Assembly: GCA_023662875.1 (NCBI GenBank)
Contig: JAMPIG010000017.1
Span: 1-48,944 of the forward strand
Direction of reading: 5' to 3'
DNA: 48,944 nucleotides
From: Roseburia sp.
GTDB taxonomy: Bacteria; Bacillota; Clostridia; Lachnospirales; Lachnospiraceae
Made by a program: the position numbers and the translations under genes. Positions within the stretch are counted from its first letter, which is position 1; every line of letters starts with the position of its first letter. Positions 14,133-22,945 of this stretch are shown piece after piece. The notes below the pieces were generated by a model, which was given only the letters and a program-made list of their open reading frames with translations, had not been told where the DNA came from and did not search any database.

Positions 14133-16086
14133 ACTGTCCCTCCGCGGCGCCAAACGGCAGGCCGCCGATTACCTGATTTATTTTGTCACAATCGTCATGG
14201 TATGTGCCATGCTTTACGCCTTCAACTGTCTTGTCTTTTCCGAGGAAATCCACAGCCTGTCCGGCCTGCTGGATAATATGACCGTGACGATTGTGCTTGC
14301 CAGTATCGTAGTCGTTTTTATCATCGGATGGCTTGTGTCCTACACAACAGGCTTTATGCTGTCCCGCCGCAGCCGGGAGCTGGGAACCTATCTGCTCATC
14401 GGACTGGAGAACAGACAGGTGGCCCGCCTGTTCTTTCTGGAAAACCTGTGGGTGGGCGGCGTCGCGCTATTGTTCGGCGTCCCGCTCGGCAATCTGGTCT
14501 ATCAGGCACTCCGCGCTATCCTGCTGACCATGTTCGGTACGCCCTATCATTTTCAGTACCGTTTTTCCCTGAAAGCCATCGGACTCACCTTTCTCTATTT
14601 TGCCGCAATCTTTTTCTTTGCGCTGTTCCGAAGCCGGAAACGGATTCGCCGCATGAAAATATATGATCTCATTTATTTTGAGCGGCAGAATGAGGCGGAG
14701 CTTTTGAAAAAGAGCAAAACGCGCAAAACCTTATTTACGGCCTCCATCATCCTGGGGCTTGTGGGAACGGTTCTGCTGATGACGGCGAAGAAGCTGCTGA
14801 TCGGCGTCCTTGGCGCGGGATGTGTCATCGCGTTCCTGTACGGTTTCTTTACCAGCTTTTCCTCCGGCGTCCCGAACTACTTTAACCGAAAGCCGGAGCG
14901 GAAATACCGGGGACAGAATCTGATCCTCTTCCGCTCCCTGACCGCAAAGCTGGCGGCGATGGGGATCGTCATGGCGACGGTCTCGCTGCTCTTTACCGCC
15001 ACCCTGCTGACGGAAGGAGCCGGTCTGGTGTTCAACGGTATTTTCCAGGGGCGGCTGGAGAGGGACTCTTTTGATCTACTGTTCGTATCCGATCAGGAAA
15101 GCCATACGGAGCAGTGCCGGGAATACATGACGGAGCAGCTTCCTCTGACCGCGTTATGGCAGTACAGGCTCTACCGGGGTAACAGCGATTCCCTGGTAAA
15201 ATATCTGGAGGAAAACGCAGGCTACCTCCTGTACAGCTATGACCACGATTATAACGGAGCCGTACTCATGGCGTACAGCGATTACGCCGCCCTGCGGGAT
15301 ATGCTTCAGCTTCCCGCGGCGGAAGCAGAGCCTGACCGTTATATCGTCCACTGTATGCCTTATCTGAAGGATGCGCTCAGCCGCTGGAATCAGCCTCTTT
15401 CATTGGATGGTAAGACCCTGTCTCCGGGCCGGATTTATACGGAGCAGCTTGCCCAACATCTTTGGAACGGCAACGGCCACCAACTTCTGCTGGTCGTTCC
15501 GGATGAGGTCTGCGAGACCCGCCCGGTGATCCGGTATGCCCTGGCCGCCATGACGGAGTACAACTTCACAGCGCAGCAGATGGTGGAGCTTCAGCTGTCT
15601 CTCGCGGAGCGGGCGACGGACGGCGTTCACGTCCTCTGCAGTGATTGGGATCTTCTCTATTCCAAATCCGTAAATATGGCCGACACTGCCGTGTGGTCCG
15701 CGATGTCGGTGTTCCCCCTTTTCTACCTGGCTCTGACCCTCGCCATGACCGCCGCCACCGTTCTGACCGTCCAACAGCTTAGCGAGGCGGAACGTTACCG
15801 CCGCCAGTTTGAGCTGCTCCGCAAGCTGGGACAGGATTACCGTGAAATGCGGCGAGCGTTGTCCCGGCAGCTTGCGATTTACTTTTTACTGCCGGCAGTT
15901 CCCCCGGTCGTGATTGCCATTCCCTTTACCTTGGATCTGTGCCGCGGGGTGGAGCCGGGCACCATGACAGGCGCCAACAGCCCGACCGTAATTCTGGCGA
16001 TTTCTCTGGGACTGTTTTTTCTGGTATACCTGATTTATACCGTGATCGCCTATCTCAGCATGAAGCGGAATGTGCTGCCGGAATAA
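14119..16086 (+). CDS. BceB-like permease
   Basis: A 655-residue FtsX-family permease starts at a GTG at 14119 (VTLSKLSLRGAKRQAADYLIY), 8 bases after GGGAGG; a GTG three codons earlier is possible. The layout fits BceB: helices near 18-40 and 60-80, four more by residue 250, helix near 275-300, an extracellular domain of about 200 residues (about 310-520), and three C-terminal helices. The large domain senses or binds the peptide in this family (established for BceAB-type transporters). The gene should work with the BceA-like ATPase and the kinase at 10540. The antibiotic specificity cannot be read from sequence. Confidence 0.88.
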   Translation: MTLSKLSLRGAKRQAADYLIYFVTIVMVCAMLYAFNCLVFSEEIHSLSGLLDNMTVTIVLASIVVVFIIGWLVSYTTGFMLSRRSRELGTYLLIGLENRQVARLFFLENLWVGGVALLFGVPLGNLVYQALRAILLTMFGTPYHFQYRFSLKAIGLTFLYFAAIFFFALFRSRKRIRRMKIYDLIYFERQNEAELLKKSKTRKTLFTASIILGLVGTVLLMTAKKLLIGVLGAGCVIAFLYGFFTSFSSGVPNYFNRKPERKYRGQNLILFRSLTAKLAAMGIVMATVSLLFTATLLTEGAGLVFNGIFQGRLERDSFDLLFVSDQESHTEQCREYMTEQLPLTALWQYRLYRGNSDSLVKYLEENAGYLLYSYDHDYNGAVLMAYSDYAALRDMLQLPAAEAEPDRYIVHCMPYLKDALSRWNQPLSLDGKTLSPGRIYTEQLAQHLWNGNGHQLLLVVPDEVCETRPVIRYALAAMTEYNFTAQQMVELQLSLAERATDGVHVLCSDWDLLYSKSVNMADTAVWSAMSVFPLFYLALTLAMTAATVLTVQQLSEAERYRRQFELLRKLGQDYREMRRALSRQLAIYFLLPAVPPVVIAIPFTLDLCRGVEPGTMTGANSPTVILAISLGLFFLVYLIYTVIAYLSMKRNVLPE

Positions 16087-16224
16087 TCGCGCATCCGGCA
16101 GACGCTTTCCCCCATCCTTTCAATCGAGCCAACTCCCGAGATAAGGTCAGTCTCCGCAGCGCCCGTATTTGCTGACTGGTAAAAATGTCTCTTGCGAGAT
16201 CTGCGGTTCCGAACCCGAAAAAGC

Positions 16225-16254
16225 TTGACCGCCAGGGATATCCTGTGATAGAGT
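16225..16254 (+). promoter_or_regulatory. Possible promoter of the glycan operon
   Basis: TTGACC at 16225-16230, an 18-base spacer and TAGAGT at 16249-16254 stand 34 bases before the first gene of the glycan operon. The -35 is good and the -10 weak. Confidence 0.35.
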
Positions 16255-16287
16255 AACTATATAGTTTGGCGAAGGAGGTAGCGGGGA

Positions 16288-16986
16288 ATGACAGTGGGCC
16301 TTTGTCTGCTCACCTGGAATGAGATAGAAGGATGTAAGCACGACGTACCCCTGATAGACAGAAGTCAGTTTGAGCAGATTTATTGTATAGACGGCGGAAG
16401 CAGCGATGGTACGGTAGAGTATCTGACGGAACAGGGGATTGAGGTTTATCCGCAGACCGCGAAGGGGCTGAATCAGGCCTGCAAGGACGGTGCGAATCAC
16501 TGCAAGTGCGACGCCTTTGTTTTCTTTCACCCAAAAGGCTCCGTTCCGGTGGAGGACGCCTATAAGTTCAGAAGCTATTACGAGCAGGGCTATGAGCTTG
16601 TCGTAGCCAGCCGGATGATGAAGGAAAGCAGAAACGAGGAGGACGGAAAGCTCCTCAAGCCGCGCAAGTGGTTTGTTTTGGGTCTGGGACTGGCGGCAAA
16701 GCTTCTTTTCAAAAAAGAAGGGAATACGGTGTGGGACGCCTTGCATGGATTCCGGGGGATGACGGTGGAGGCGTTTCAGAGATGTAATATCTCGGACAGA
16801 AGTCCTTCCGTCGATATCGAGATGGTCTGCAGAAGCTATAAGCTTGGTATCCGGAGAGTCGAATTTCCTACTGTAGAATCTCCCAGAATCGCCGGAAGCA
16901 CCCACTTTAAGGCCTTTGCCACCGGGAAAAAGCTGCTGAAATATCTTGCCTGGGAGATCTTCCGAAAGGAACAGGGAAATGATTGA
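16288..16986 (+). CDS. Polyprenyl-phosphate sugar transferase, DPM1-like GT2
   Basis: A 232-residue GT2 starts MTVGLCLLTWNEIEG after GGAGG. The nucleotide-binding core is seen in IYCIDGGSSDGTVEYL, the region GLNQACKDGANHCKCDAFVFFHPKG and the LHGFRGMTVEAFQ plus DIEMV segments, matching the dolichyl-phosphate mannose synthase/ArnC group without the C-terminal helices. Such enzymes load a sugar onto undecaprenyl phosphate at the inner membrane face. Directly downstream lie two EmrE-like half proteins and a GT-C enzyme, the other parts of an Arn- or Gtr-like route. The stop overlaps the next ATG. The reverse-strand frame of similar length is a shadow. Confidence 0.82.
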   Translation: MTVGLCLLTWNEIEGCKHDVPLIDRSQFEQIYCIDGGSSDGTVEYLTEQGIEVYPQTAKGLNQACKDGANHCKCDAFVFFHPKGSVPVEDAYKFRSYYEQGYELVVASRMMKESRNEEDGKLLKPRKWFVLGLGLAAKLLFKKEGNTVWDALHGFRGMTVEAFQRCNISDRSPSVDIEMVCRSYKLGIRRVEFPTVESPRIAGSTHFKAFATGKKLLKYLAWEIFRKEQGND

Positions 16987-17335
16987 GTCATTAAAGCGCA
17001 ATAAAAAGGGGATCCTGTTAATGATATGCTCCAGCGTCTGCGTATGTCTGGGGCAGCTGCTGTGGAAGCTGTCAGTAGATGGCGGCTTTCTTTTTTTGAT
17101 TGCCGGATTTCTTCTGTATGGGATAGGCGCGTTAGCCATGATTATCGCCTATAAGTTCGGCAAGGTATCCGTATTGCAGCCAATCTTAAGTCTGAATTAT
17201 ATCCTGAGTATGATTCTGGCGGCAGTCGTATTAAAGGAAACGATTTCCCTGATTAAGTGCATCGGGGTGCTGAGCGTTATGGCCGGAGTTCTTTTAATTG
17301 CCGGGGGAGACGAGGTGGAACATGCTGATTGTTAG
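16979..17335 (+). CDS. EmrE-like half flippase subunit 1
   Basis: A 118-residue protein with four helices (about 12-30, 35-55, 63-85 and 90-108) of the small EamA/SMR type, similar in design to ArnE/ArnF. It starts MIESLKRNKKG at ATG 16979, overlapping the transferase stop. The helix GQLLWKL near residue 26 and the loop YKFGKVSVLQPILSL are typical of DMT half-transporters. With the next gene it would form a heterodimer that flips the lipid-linked sugar to the outer face. Multidrug export is the alternative, but the neighbours favour glycan work. Confidence 0.75.
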   Translation: MIESLKRNKKGILLMICSSVCVCLGQLLWKLSVDGGFLFLIAGFLLYGIGALAMIIAYKFGKVSVLQPILSLNYILSMILAAVVLKETISLIKCIGVLSVMAGVLLIAGGDEVEHADC

Positions 17336-17672
17336 CTCTGTTTTTCTGATGACGCTAATGGGTTCCGTCGCCAGTCTGTTTTTAAAGCAGGCGTCCGGCT
17401 CTCTCAAGGGAGAGAACCTGGCCGCAGTCGTCCTGAATATGCTGAAAACGCCCAGTTTATATGTTGGAGGACTGTTGTATCTTACCGCTTCCGTGTTAAA
17501 TATTTACGTGCTGCGGGTCATGGATTATTCCACTGTTTTGCCGCTTTCGGGCTTTACCTATGTATGGACGATGCTGCTGGCCCGGCTTAAATTCGGGGAA
17601 AAGCTTACCACCAGAAAGGCTGCGGGAGTTTTACTGGTGCTGATCGGGGCGGTATTGGTGTCGAGGAACTGA
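17322..17672 (+). CDS. EmrE-like half flippase subunit 2
   Basis: A 116-residue, four-helix protein starts MLIVSSVFLMTLMG at ATG 17322 and overlaps subunit 1 by 14 bases. It has the same motifs in the same places: SLFLKQASG after helix 1, LRVMDYSTVLPLSGFTYVW, and LTTRKAAGVLLVLIGA at the end. The paired arrangement in different frames with overlap resembles arnE-arnF. The Lys in LFLKQ is the counterpart of LLWKL in subunit 1. Likely role: inner-to-outer leaflet movement of an undecaprenyl-phosphate sugar. Confidence 0.75.
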   Translation: MLIVSSVFLMTLMGSVASLFLKQASGSLKGENLAAVVLNMLKTPSLYVGGLLYLTASVLNIYVLRVMDYSTVLPLSGFTYVWTMLLARLKFGEKLTTRKAAGVLLVLIGAVLVSRN

Positions 17673-17693
17673 CAGCCAGGCTGAGACTGCAAA

Positions 17694-17773
17694 ACAATAG
17701 AATTCACGCTTCCCGAGAATTCTATTGTCATGAACAATAGAACTTACGCTCCGCGAAAATTCTTTGTCATTAA
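17694..17773. repeat. Tandem pair of 40-bp palindromic repeats
   Basis: Copy A (17694-17733) has perfect arms CAATAGAATTC/GAATTCTATTG around a 10-11-base GC-rich loop and ends GTCATGA. Copy B (17734-17773) follows directly with a decayed version. A third copy lies at 31291-31330 on the other strand and matches copy A at 37 of 40 positions. This is a dispersed REP-like element. It sits between the flippase and the GT-C gene. Confidence 0.85.
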
Positions 17774-17784
17774 AAAGAGGAGAT

Positions 17785-17835
17785 ATGACGCCTTTATCCC
17801 GCGTCATGCAAAGCTGGTATGAAATATTTTCTTAG
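17785..17835 (+). CDS. 16-residue leader peptide
   Basis: ATG 17785 is 1-2 bases after an AGAGGAGAT stretch and opens a 16-codon frame (MTPLSRVMQSWYEIFS) that stops at 17835, just inside the next gene. The next gene's ATG at 17819 has only a weak ribosome site of its own, so translation of the short peptide may feed its start. It could also be chance. Confidence 0.3.
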   Translation: MTPLSRVMQSWYEIFS

Positions 17836-19528
17836 CGACAAAAAAAGATACTTGTTCCCGATTATACACTTTCTGCTTTCCTTTCTGTACGAGAGATTTA
17901 TTTTCGTGTTCGGCCCGGGGCGGGATATTGCGCTTCCGGTTCCCAGGAACTACATTATCAGCGATACGGCGGAGAGAGTCCTGGCCTATGTGATCTCAAA
18001 ACTGTTTGCGGCCGTCATCATCTTTTTCCTCTGGTCCCTGCTTTTCTGGATCATTGAAAATTGGAAAAAACGAAGAAATATCCGATTTTTCCTGGTACTT
18101 TTTGCGATATGTCTGATGATAGTGACGCTTATTTGGCCGCTTACGTTTTATGCGAGCACCGATAACTATATCACTTACTCCTTTGCCAGAAGATTCTGGC
18201 CGGAATACTGGCACAGCGCTTATACGGGATTCCTGTATGCGGCTCTGCTCATGGTATTTCCAAACCCTGTATTCATCGCTGTATTCCAGCTGGTCTTTGG
18301 CTTTTTTGTCCTGGGCTATCTGTATAACCGAATCGTGGATAGTCCCGTTTTACGGGGGAAGGGAAAGTACTGTGTATTTCTTATTTTTTTAATACCAAGA
18401 ACTTATGCCCTTTTTACCGACCCTTATCGCACAGAGCCGTACGCCCTGTTGTGCATGTTCGCTGTTTCCATGACTGCCATGGACGTTGTAGACCAGAGAA
18501 AAAGGGGGAATTTCAGCTTAGTCTGCAATATCCTGTTGTGCGGATTTCTCAGCGTATGGAGAACGGAAGGAATTATTCTCGGGTTTCTTCTGTTCCTTGT
18601 ACAGCTCTTGTTTGTGTACAAATATAAGCCCCGCAAGATCCTTGTTTCGTTCCTGTGCCTGCTGCTCTCGTTCGGTATGTTCTTCACACCGCAGAAGCTG
18701 GGCGATATAAAGTATTACGGAAAAGACTATTCCTTTATCAACTCCTTTAACACTTTGAAAAATATCCTCTGTTCCCCCGACGCAAATATCTACTATGTGG
18801 GAGTGGAGGACGACCTGATGGCATTGGAGGCGGTGACGCCGGTAGAGCTCATTCGTTATTACGGCATGGACGGATACAGAAGATATAATTACGCAAACGG
18901 AAGGGACGATATCAACCAGAGCCTCGTGGACGACAAAACCGCTTCGGCCTACATGAAGGCCTATTATCGGCTCTTAATCCATAATCTGCCGATTTACGCG
19001 AAAACCCAGGTCAGTATGCTGCTCACTGCAATTTCGATAATCCCGAATCGATATAATTTACCCTGCGTAGAGCCGCCCGTTAACGATCTGCCGTCCTGGA
19101 CCTTGAAAGCCTGGAGCATCGGCGAGCAGGACTACTTTGGCACATTGTCTTTCCTGACACCGCTGGCAAATTGGGAAAGTCGCCAGCGCTTTTCGACCTC
19201 CGCCTGGGAGGCAATCGGCAGCTTTGAAGACATACTGCGGGAAATCCATTTCTACAGCGCTGTTTTGATTCTGATTCCATTGTTTGAAATATTTCTTTTT
19301 TTCAGAGAGGGAATCCGGTTCCTGAAAAAAAAGAAGAATTTATTTGGTCTGGCGGGGATAGCGTTCCTGTTGCTGGGGCAGGCGGCGGCGATCGTGCTGG
19401 TGATGCCGGCTACGATGATAGTGTACCTTCATCCGTATTATTACTGTTCCCTCATCCTCTGCCTGATCTATGCAAACTGTTTAAAAAGCCGAAAAATACA
19501 GGAGAATGATCTGAATGGAAAACCTTGA
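17819..19528 (+). CDS. GT-C-like membrane glycosyltransferase
   Basis: A 569-residue multi-spanning protein. It has helices near residues 12-30, 55-80, 92-112, a cluster from 130 to 260 and a final set from 460 to 555. The central region from about 290 to 455 is polar and probably extracellular. No soluble nucleotide-sugar motif exists, consistent with GT-C enzymes that use lipid-phosphate sugars outside the cell. A charged motif between helices 3 and 4 (ASTDNYITY) lies where GT-C enzymes carry catalytic acids; this reading is tentative. Its partners upstream would supply the lipid-linked sugar. The ATG at 17819 overlaps a short leader frame, and the stop overlaps the flavoprotein start by 14 bases. 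Confidence 0.6.
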   Translation: MKYFLSDKKRYLFPIIHFLLSFLYERFIFVFGPGRDIALPVPRNYIISDTAERVLAYVISKLFAAVIIFFLWSLLFWIIENWKKRRNIRFFLVLFAICLMIVTLIWPLTFYASTDNYITYSFARRFWPEYWHSAYTGFLYAALLMVFPNPVFIAVFQLVFGFFVLGYLYNRIVDSPVLRGKGKYCVFLIFLIPRTYALFTDPYRTEPYALLCMFAVSMTAMDVVDQRKRGNFSLVCNILLCGFLSVWRTEGIILGFLLFLVQLLFVYKYKPRKILVSFLCLLLSFGMFFTPQKLGDIKYYGKDYSFINSFNTLKNILCSPDANIYYVGVEDDLMALEAVTPVELIRYYGMDGYRRYNYANGRDDINQSLVDDKTASAYMKAYYRLLIHNLPIYAKTQVSMLLTAISIIPNRYNLPCVEPPVNDLPSWTLKAWSIGEQDYFGTLSFLTPLANWESRQRFSTSAWEAIGSFEDILREIHFYSAVLILIPLFEIFLFFREGIRFLKKKKNLFGLAGIAFLLLGQAAAIVLVMPATMIVYLHPYYYCSLILCLIYANCLKSRKIQENDLNGKP

Positions 19529-20759
19529 TTATTTAATTCTCGGCGCGGGTCCGGCAGGGCTGACCTTCGCGAACCTGCTCCGAAAAAAAACGCCGGAGCT
19601 GACGTTCCTGGTTCTGGAAAAGGAGGACACCGCAGGCGGACTGTGCCGTTCGAAGGATGTGGACGGAGCGGCCCTGGATATCGCGGGCGGCCATTTCCTG
19701 GACGTGAGGAGACCGGAGGTCAACCGCTTTCTTTTTGATTTCATGCCGCAGGAGGAGTGGAATCTTTTTGAGAGGGACTCACGGATTGATATGGGAACCT
19801 ACGAAATCGGACATCCCTTCGAAGCGAATATCTGGCAGATGCCCCAGGAGGAACAGGTTCGTTTTTTGAAATCCATCGCGGTAGCCGGATGTAATCTGGG
19901 GCTGCCGATGCCGGAGAAATTTGTGGATTGGGTGGCCTGGAAGCTGGGAGACAAGGTTGCGGAGGCTTATATGCTTCCCTATAACGGCAAGATGTTCGGC
20001 GGGGAGCTGGACGCTCTGGGAACCTACTGGCTGGACAAGCTGCCGAACGTCTCCTTCGAGGAGACGCTTCTGAGCTGCCTGAACCGAAAGCCTTACGGCA
20101 CGCAGCCGGGACACGCGCAGTTCTATTACCCGAAGAAGTATGGCTACGGCGAACTCTGGGAGAGAATGGGGCGGGCTTTGGGAGATCGGATTTTATATCG
20201 CAAGACAGTTCGGAAGATCAATCCTGAGAAAAGAACCGTAACCTGCGCGGACGGATCCGTTTTCAGCGCAAGTCATGTGATTACCACGATTCCCTGGAAA
20301 TCCGTACCGGAATATGAGGATTGCCGACAGGATATCGTCGATCATATCGGGAAGCTGAAATCCACGGGGACGGAAATAAAGTATGTACCGGAAAATCTGG
20401 ATACGGAAGCGCACTGGATCTATATCCCCGATCCCAAGATCCCCTGCCACAGAATTCTTGTGAGGCATAATTTCTGCGTCGGCAGCAGAGGATACTGGGA
20501 AGAGACAAATCTCAACCGGACTGTGGACACGGGCGGCGAGTATGTCTTTGTCAACGAATACACCTATCCGTTAAATACCATCGACAAGCCAGCAATTATG
20601 GCCGGGCTCCTTGAATACATGAGGCGGCGCGGCGTGTATGGGCTGGGACGGTGGGGAGAGCACGAGCATTATAACTCCGACCGCACAGTGGAGAGGGCGA
20701 TGGAATTGTTCCGGGAGCTGGTCGAAAACAGAAAGGCTACTGATCATGTGGGAGTGTGA
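19515..20759 (+). CDS. FAD-dependent UDP-galactopyranose mutase-like protein
   Basis: A 414-residue flavoprotein. The N-terminal Rossmann motif DYLILGAGPAGLTFANLL (about residues 5-22) binds FAD, followed by the acidic strand end LVLEKEDTAGGLCRS and AGGHFLDVRRPEV. The order and the YYPKKYGYGELWERMGRAL segment match UDP-galactopyranose mutase and related amine-oxidase-fold mutases. In this operon it would isomerise a nucleotide sugar, for example to a furanose form. True Glf proteins are slightly shorter and have conserved arginines I cannot place surely, so mutase-like is as far as I go. Overlaps exist on both sides, indicating one transcript. Confidence 0.65.
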   Translation: MENLDYLILGAGPAGLTFANLLRKKTPELTFLVLEKEDTAGGLCRSKDVDGAALDIAGGHFLDVRRPEVNRFLFDFMPQEEWNLFERDSRIDMGTYEIGHPFEANIWQMPQEEQVRFLKSIAVAGCNLGLPMPEKFVDWVAWKLGDKVAEAYMLPYNGKMFGGELDALGTYWLDKLPNVSFEETLLSCLNRKPYGTQPGHAQFYYPKKYGYGELWERMGRALGDRILYRKTVRKINPEKRTVTCADGSVFSASHVITTIPWKSVPEYEDCRQDIVDHIGKLKSTGTEIKYVPENLDTEAHWIYIPDPKIPCHRILVRHNFCVGSRGYWEETNLNRTVDTGGEYVFVNEYTYPLNTIDKPAIMAGLLEYMRRRGVYGLGRWGEHEHYNSDRTVERAMELFRELVENRKATDHVGV

Positions 20760-21774
20760 ATATAGCAGGGAGCCTGTGGACTACAGGCTGCTGGGCTTAC
20801 GATTCTTAAAAAAAATATGGATTCTTCCCCTCGCGGTGCTGGCGGGGATTCTTCTGGCGGCAGCCTGTCATTTTTACGCCAGAACCGGAGCCAGAGGCGG
20901 GAGAACCTATCAGACGGAATCGATTTTTTACATTGATTTCGCGGAGGACGCTCAGGGGAAACAATATGATTATTATAATTATTTTACCTGGGGAGAGGTG
21001 ATCCATACTGATTTTTTTATGGATTATGTCTACGAAAAAATGAATGGAAGGCTTTCCGAAGACGAGATCGCCTCTTATATCACCGCCTCGATCGATTCGG
21101 ATGTGCGCTATCTTTATGTGCGCTGCGAGACGCATTCGCCGGAGCTCTCCGTAGAGCTCGCCTCCGTTATGGAGGAGATTGTTCCGAAATTCGCCGATAC
21201 CCGAAAGGAAGTGCGCTCCATCGAGGTCGCAAAACGCGGGGACAGCGCCAGGGACAGCTCAAAGCTTCGGATGGGTAACGCATGTCTGCTGGGAGCGGGG
21301 CTCGGCCTTGGGATATCGCTGTTTTGTATTCTTGTCTTCCTGATAACGGATCCGGCTGTTTACCTCCCGTCCACACTGGAGAGGAGATACCATATCATCT
21401 GCCTTGGAGCGCCGTTTATGCCGGAATTTGCTCCGAACTGGAAGCATGTCCTGAAGGATGCCGCCAGTGTTGCGCGTGTTTTTGTGGATGAGGATATCCG
21501 GGACGAGGAGTATATTATCCCCGGGGATAAAAAGCGGGAGATAATAAGCTGCAAAAATCCCGCGGAACACCCCCAGGAGCTGGAGCGGATAAAAGGATGC
21601 GAGGCGGTGCTCCTGGTACTAAAGGCCGGACGCCGGAACAATAAGGCTTTCGAGCGCGTACTGGAACAGCTTGGCCGCCAGGATATACGTGTTTTGGCCG
21701 TCATCCTGGCCGAGGCCGACGAGAGGTTGCTTTCGGGCTATTACAGAAAGCGTAAGACGCTTTCTGTAATCTAA
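20746..21774 (+). CDS. Wzz-like chain-length / polysaccharide co-polymerase protein
   Basis: A 342-residue protein starts MWECEYSREPVDYRLLGLRF at ATG 20746, inside the end of the flavoprotein gene. It has a first helix near residues 24-42, an external domain of about 120 residues, and a second helix near 180-203: the Wzz/YveK layout. A C-terminal cytoplasmic portion follows (NWKHVLKDAASVARVFVDEDIRD and CEAVLLVLKAGRRNNKAFERVLEQL), resembling a kinase-like domain without a Walker motif. Its last 12 codons lie inside the first 40-bp palindromic repeat, so the C-terminal tail YYRKRKTLSVI was created by a repeat insertion. Confidence 0.65.
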   Translation: MWECEYSREPVDYRLLGLRFLKKIWILPLAVLAGILLAAACHFYARTGARGGRTYQTESIFYIDFAEDAQGKQYDYYNYFTWGEVIHTDFFMDYVYEKMNGRLSEDEIASYITASIDSDVRYLYVRCETHSPELSVELASVMEEIVPKFADTRKEVRSIEVAKRGDSARDSSKLRMGNACLLGAGLGLGISLFCILVFLITDPAVYLPSTLERRYHIICLGAPFMPEFAPNWKHVLKDAASVARVFVDEDIRDEEYIIPGDKKREIISCKNPAEHPQELERIKGCEAVLLVLKAGRRNNKAFERVLEQLGRQDIRVLAVILAEADERLLSGYYRKRKTLSVI

Positions 21775-21833
21775 GGGCTATTACAGAAAGCAAAGATAGC
21801 TTTCTGTAATCTAAAGGCTATTACAGAAACAGG
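21735..21833. repeat. 2.5 tandem 40-bp palindromic repeats
   Basis: Units at 21735-21774 and 21775-21814 are 40 bp each with arms ATTACAGAAAGC/GCTTTCTGTAAT; a third, cut unit runs to 21833. Loops differ (TAAGA-type versus AAGATA) while the stems stay intact. Unit 1 encodes the end of the Wzz-like protein including its TAA, and unit 3 ends 8 bases before the next gene's ATG. Confidence 0.9.
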
Positions 21834-21841
21834 AGCAGAAA

Positions 21842-22945
21842 ATGATTTTATATTTGCTGGTAACGGCGCTGACCGTCCTTATGGCTCATTTTATCAACAG
21901 CGCCTACGCAGGACAACCGTATACAGCAGGCGGGCAGGTCGCGAGAAACCGTCAGGAGGCGCTGAACCGAGTGCTTCTGGCAGGGATTTTCGCGGTTTTA
22001 TTTGCGCTTTCCGCCCTTCGGATCGGTATCGGAAACGATTACTGGACCTATCGGTATCAATTTCTGCATATTATCAGCGGAGACACGGAGGTTTCCTATG
22101 AGATCGGCTTTAAGGCGCTGGTAAAGGTACTGCAGGGCCTGTTCGGATATGATAATTACCGGATTGTATTCGCCGCCCTTGCATTCCTGACCTGCCTGTT
22201 CTTCTTAAAGGGGTTGTTTGAAAACGCGGACTGGTTCGGGATGACCTTTTTTCTCTTTATGGCGAGCGGTTTCTATTTTATGAGCTTCAGCAATGTGCGG
22301 TATTATTTCGCCATGGCCGTCTGCGCTTACGCCATAAAATTTGTATTTCAGAAAAAATACGGCCATTTTGTTTTTTGGATTCTGTTTGCCGCCCTGTTCC
22401 ACAAATCCGTCCTTTTAGTCATACCGGTATATTTAGCTGCCGCTTATCTGAAATGGAGCCGAAAAACCGTATGGCTGATTCCCGCGGCCGCTCTGGCTCT
22501 CTGCCTGGGAAAGCCGATCGTCCGAAAGCTAATGTTTGCGTTTTACCCATATTACGAGGGGGATGCGATTCTGGATATAGAGGCAATCTCCTACGCCAAT
22601 ATTGCAAGGTGCCTGGCGGTACTGATTTTTTCCCTGATATATTACAAAAAAGGAGTTAAGGGGAACTCCAAAGCGGAAATGTTTTTTAACCTGAATCTCT
22701 TCGCCCTGATAATTTATGCGTTTGGATATTATATTCCTGAGACCTCCAGAATCTGTAACTATATGATGCTGGGACATGCCTTTTTGATCCCGGCGGTGTT
22801 AAAATCGATAGAGAGCAAAAGGCCAAAAGCCTTTTTCTTTGGCTCTGTCATATTCGCCTATACGATATATCTGGTAATATTTTTAATCAAGAGCAGGGAA
22901 TCTACCGTGATGCTGCTGCCCTATATGACATGGCTGTTTACATGA
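21842..22945 (+). CDS. EpsG/Wzy-like polysaccharide polymerase
   Basis: A 367-residue multi-helix protein (about ten membrane segments) of the EpsG family. Diagnostic points are the RIGIGNDYWTYRYQF stretch after helix 2, EIGFKALVKVL, NVRYYFAMAVCAYA, FHKSVLLVIPVYL and the C-terminus LLPYMTWLFT, all at positions usual for EpsG polymerases. Its role is to join glycan repeat units at the outer membrane face, with the Wzz-like protein setting length. AGGAGC lies 8 bases before the ATG. The frame ends at TGA, and the protein-like text that continues in frame after the stop belongs to another gene's remnant. Confidence 0.8.
   Translation: MILYLLVTALTVLMAHFINSAYAGQPYTAGGQVARNRQEALNRVLLAGIFAVLFALSALRIGIGNDYWTYRYQFLHIISGDTEVSYEIGFKALVKVLQGLFGYDNYRIVFAALAFLTCLFFLKGLFENADWFGMTFFLFMASGFYFMSFSNVRYYFAMAVCAYAIKFVFQKKYGHFVFWILFAALFHKSVLLVIPVYLAAAYLKWSRKTVWLIPAAALALCLGKPIVRKLMFAFYPYYEGDAILDIEAISYANIARCLAVLIFSLIYYKKGVKGNSKAEMFFNLNLFALIIYAFGYYIPETSRICNYMMLGHAFLIPAVLKSIESKRPKAFFFGSVIFAYTIYLVIFLIKSRESTVMLLPYMTWLFT

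Noticed and set aside
16147-17139. A 330-codon open frame on the minus strand over the DPM1-like transferase
   Set aside because: The plus strand carries clear GT2 motifs, overlap-coupled neighbours and a ribosome site; the minus frame has none.
22943-22945. TGA as selenocysteine or read-through in the EpsG-like gene
   Set aside because: EpsG proteins usually end here, no SECIS-like hairpin is evident directly after the TGA, and the downstream text fits another protein's tail better.
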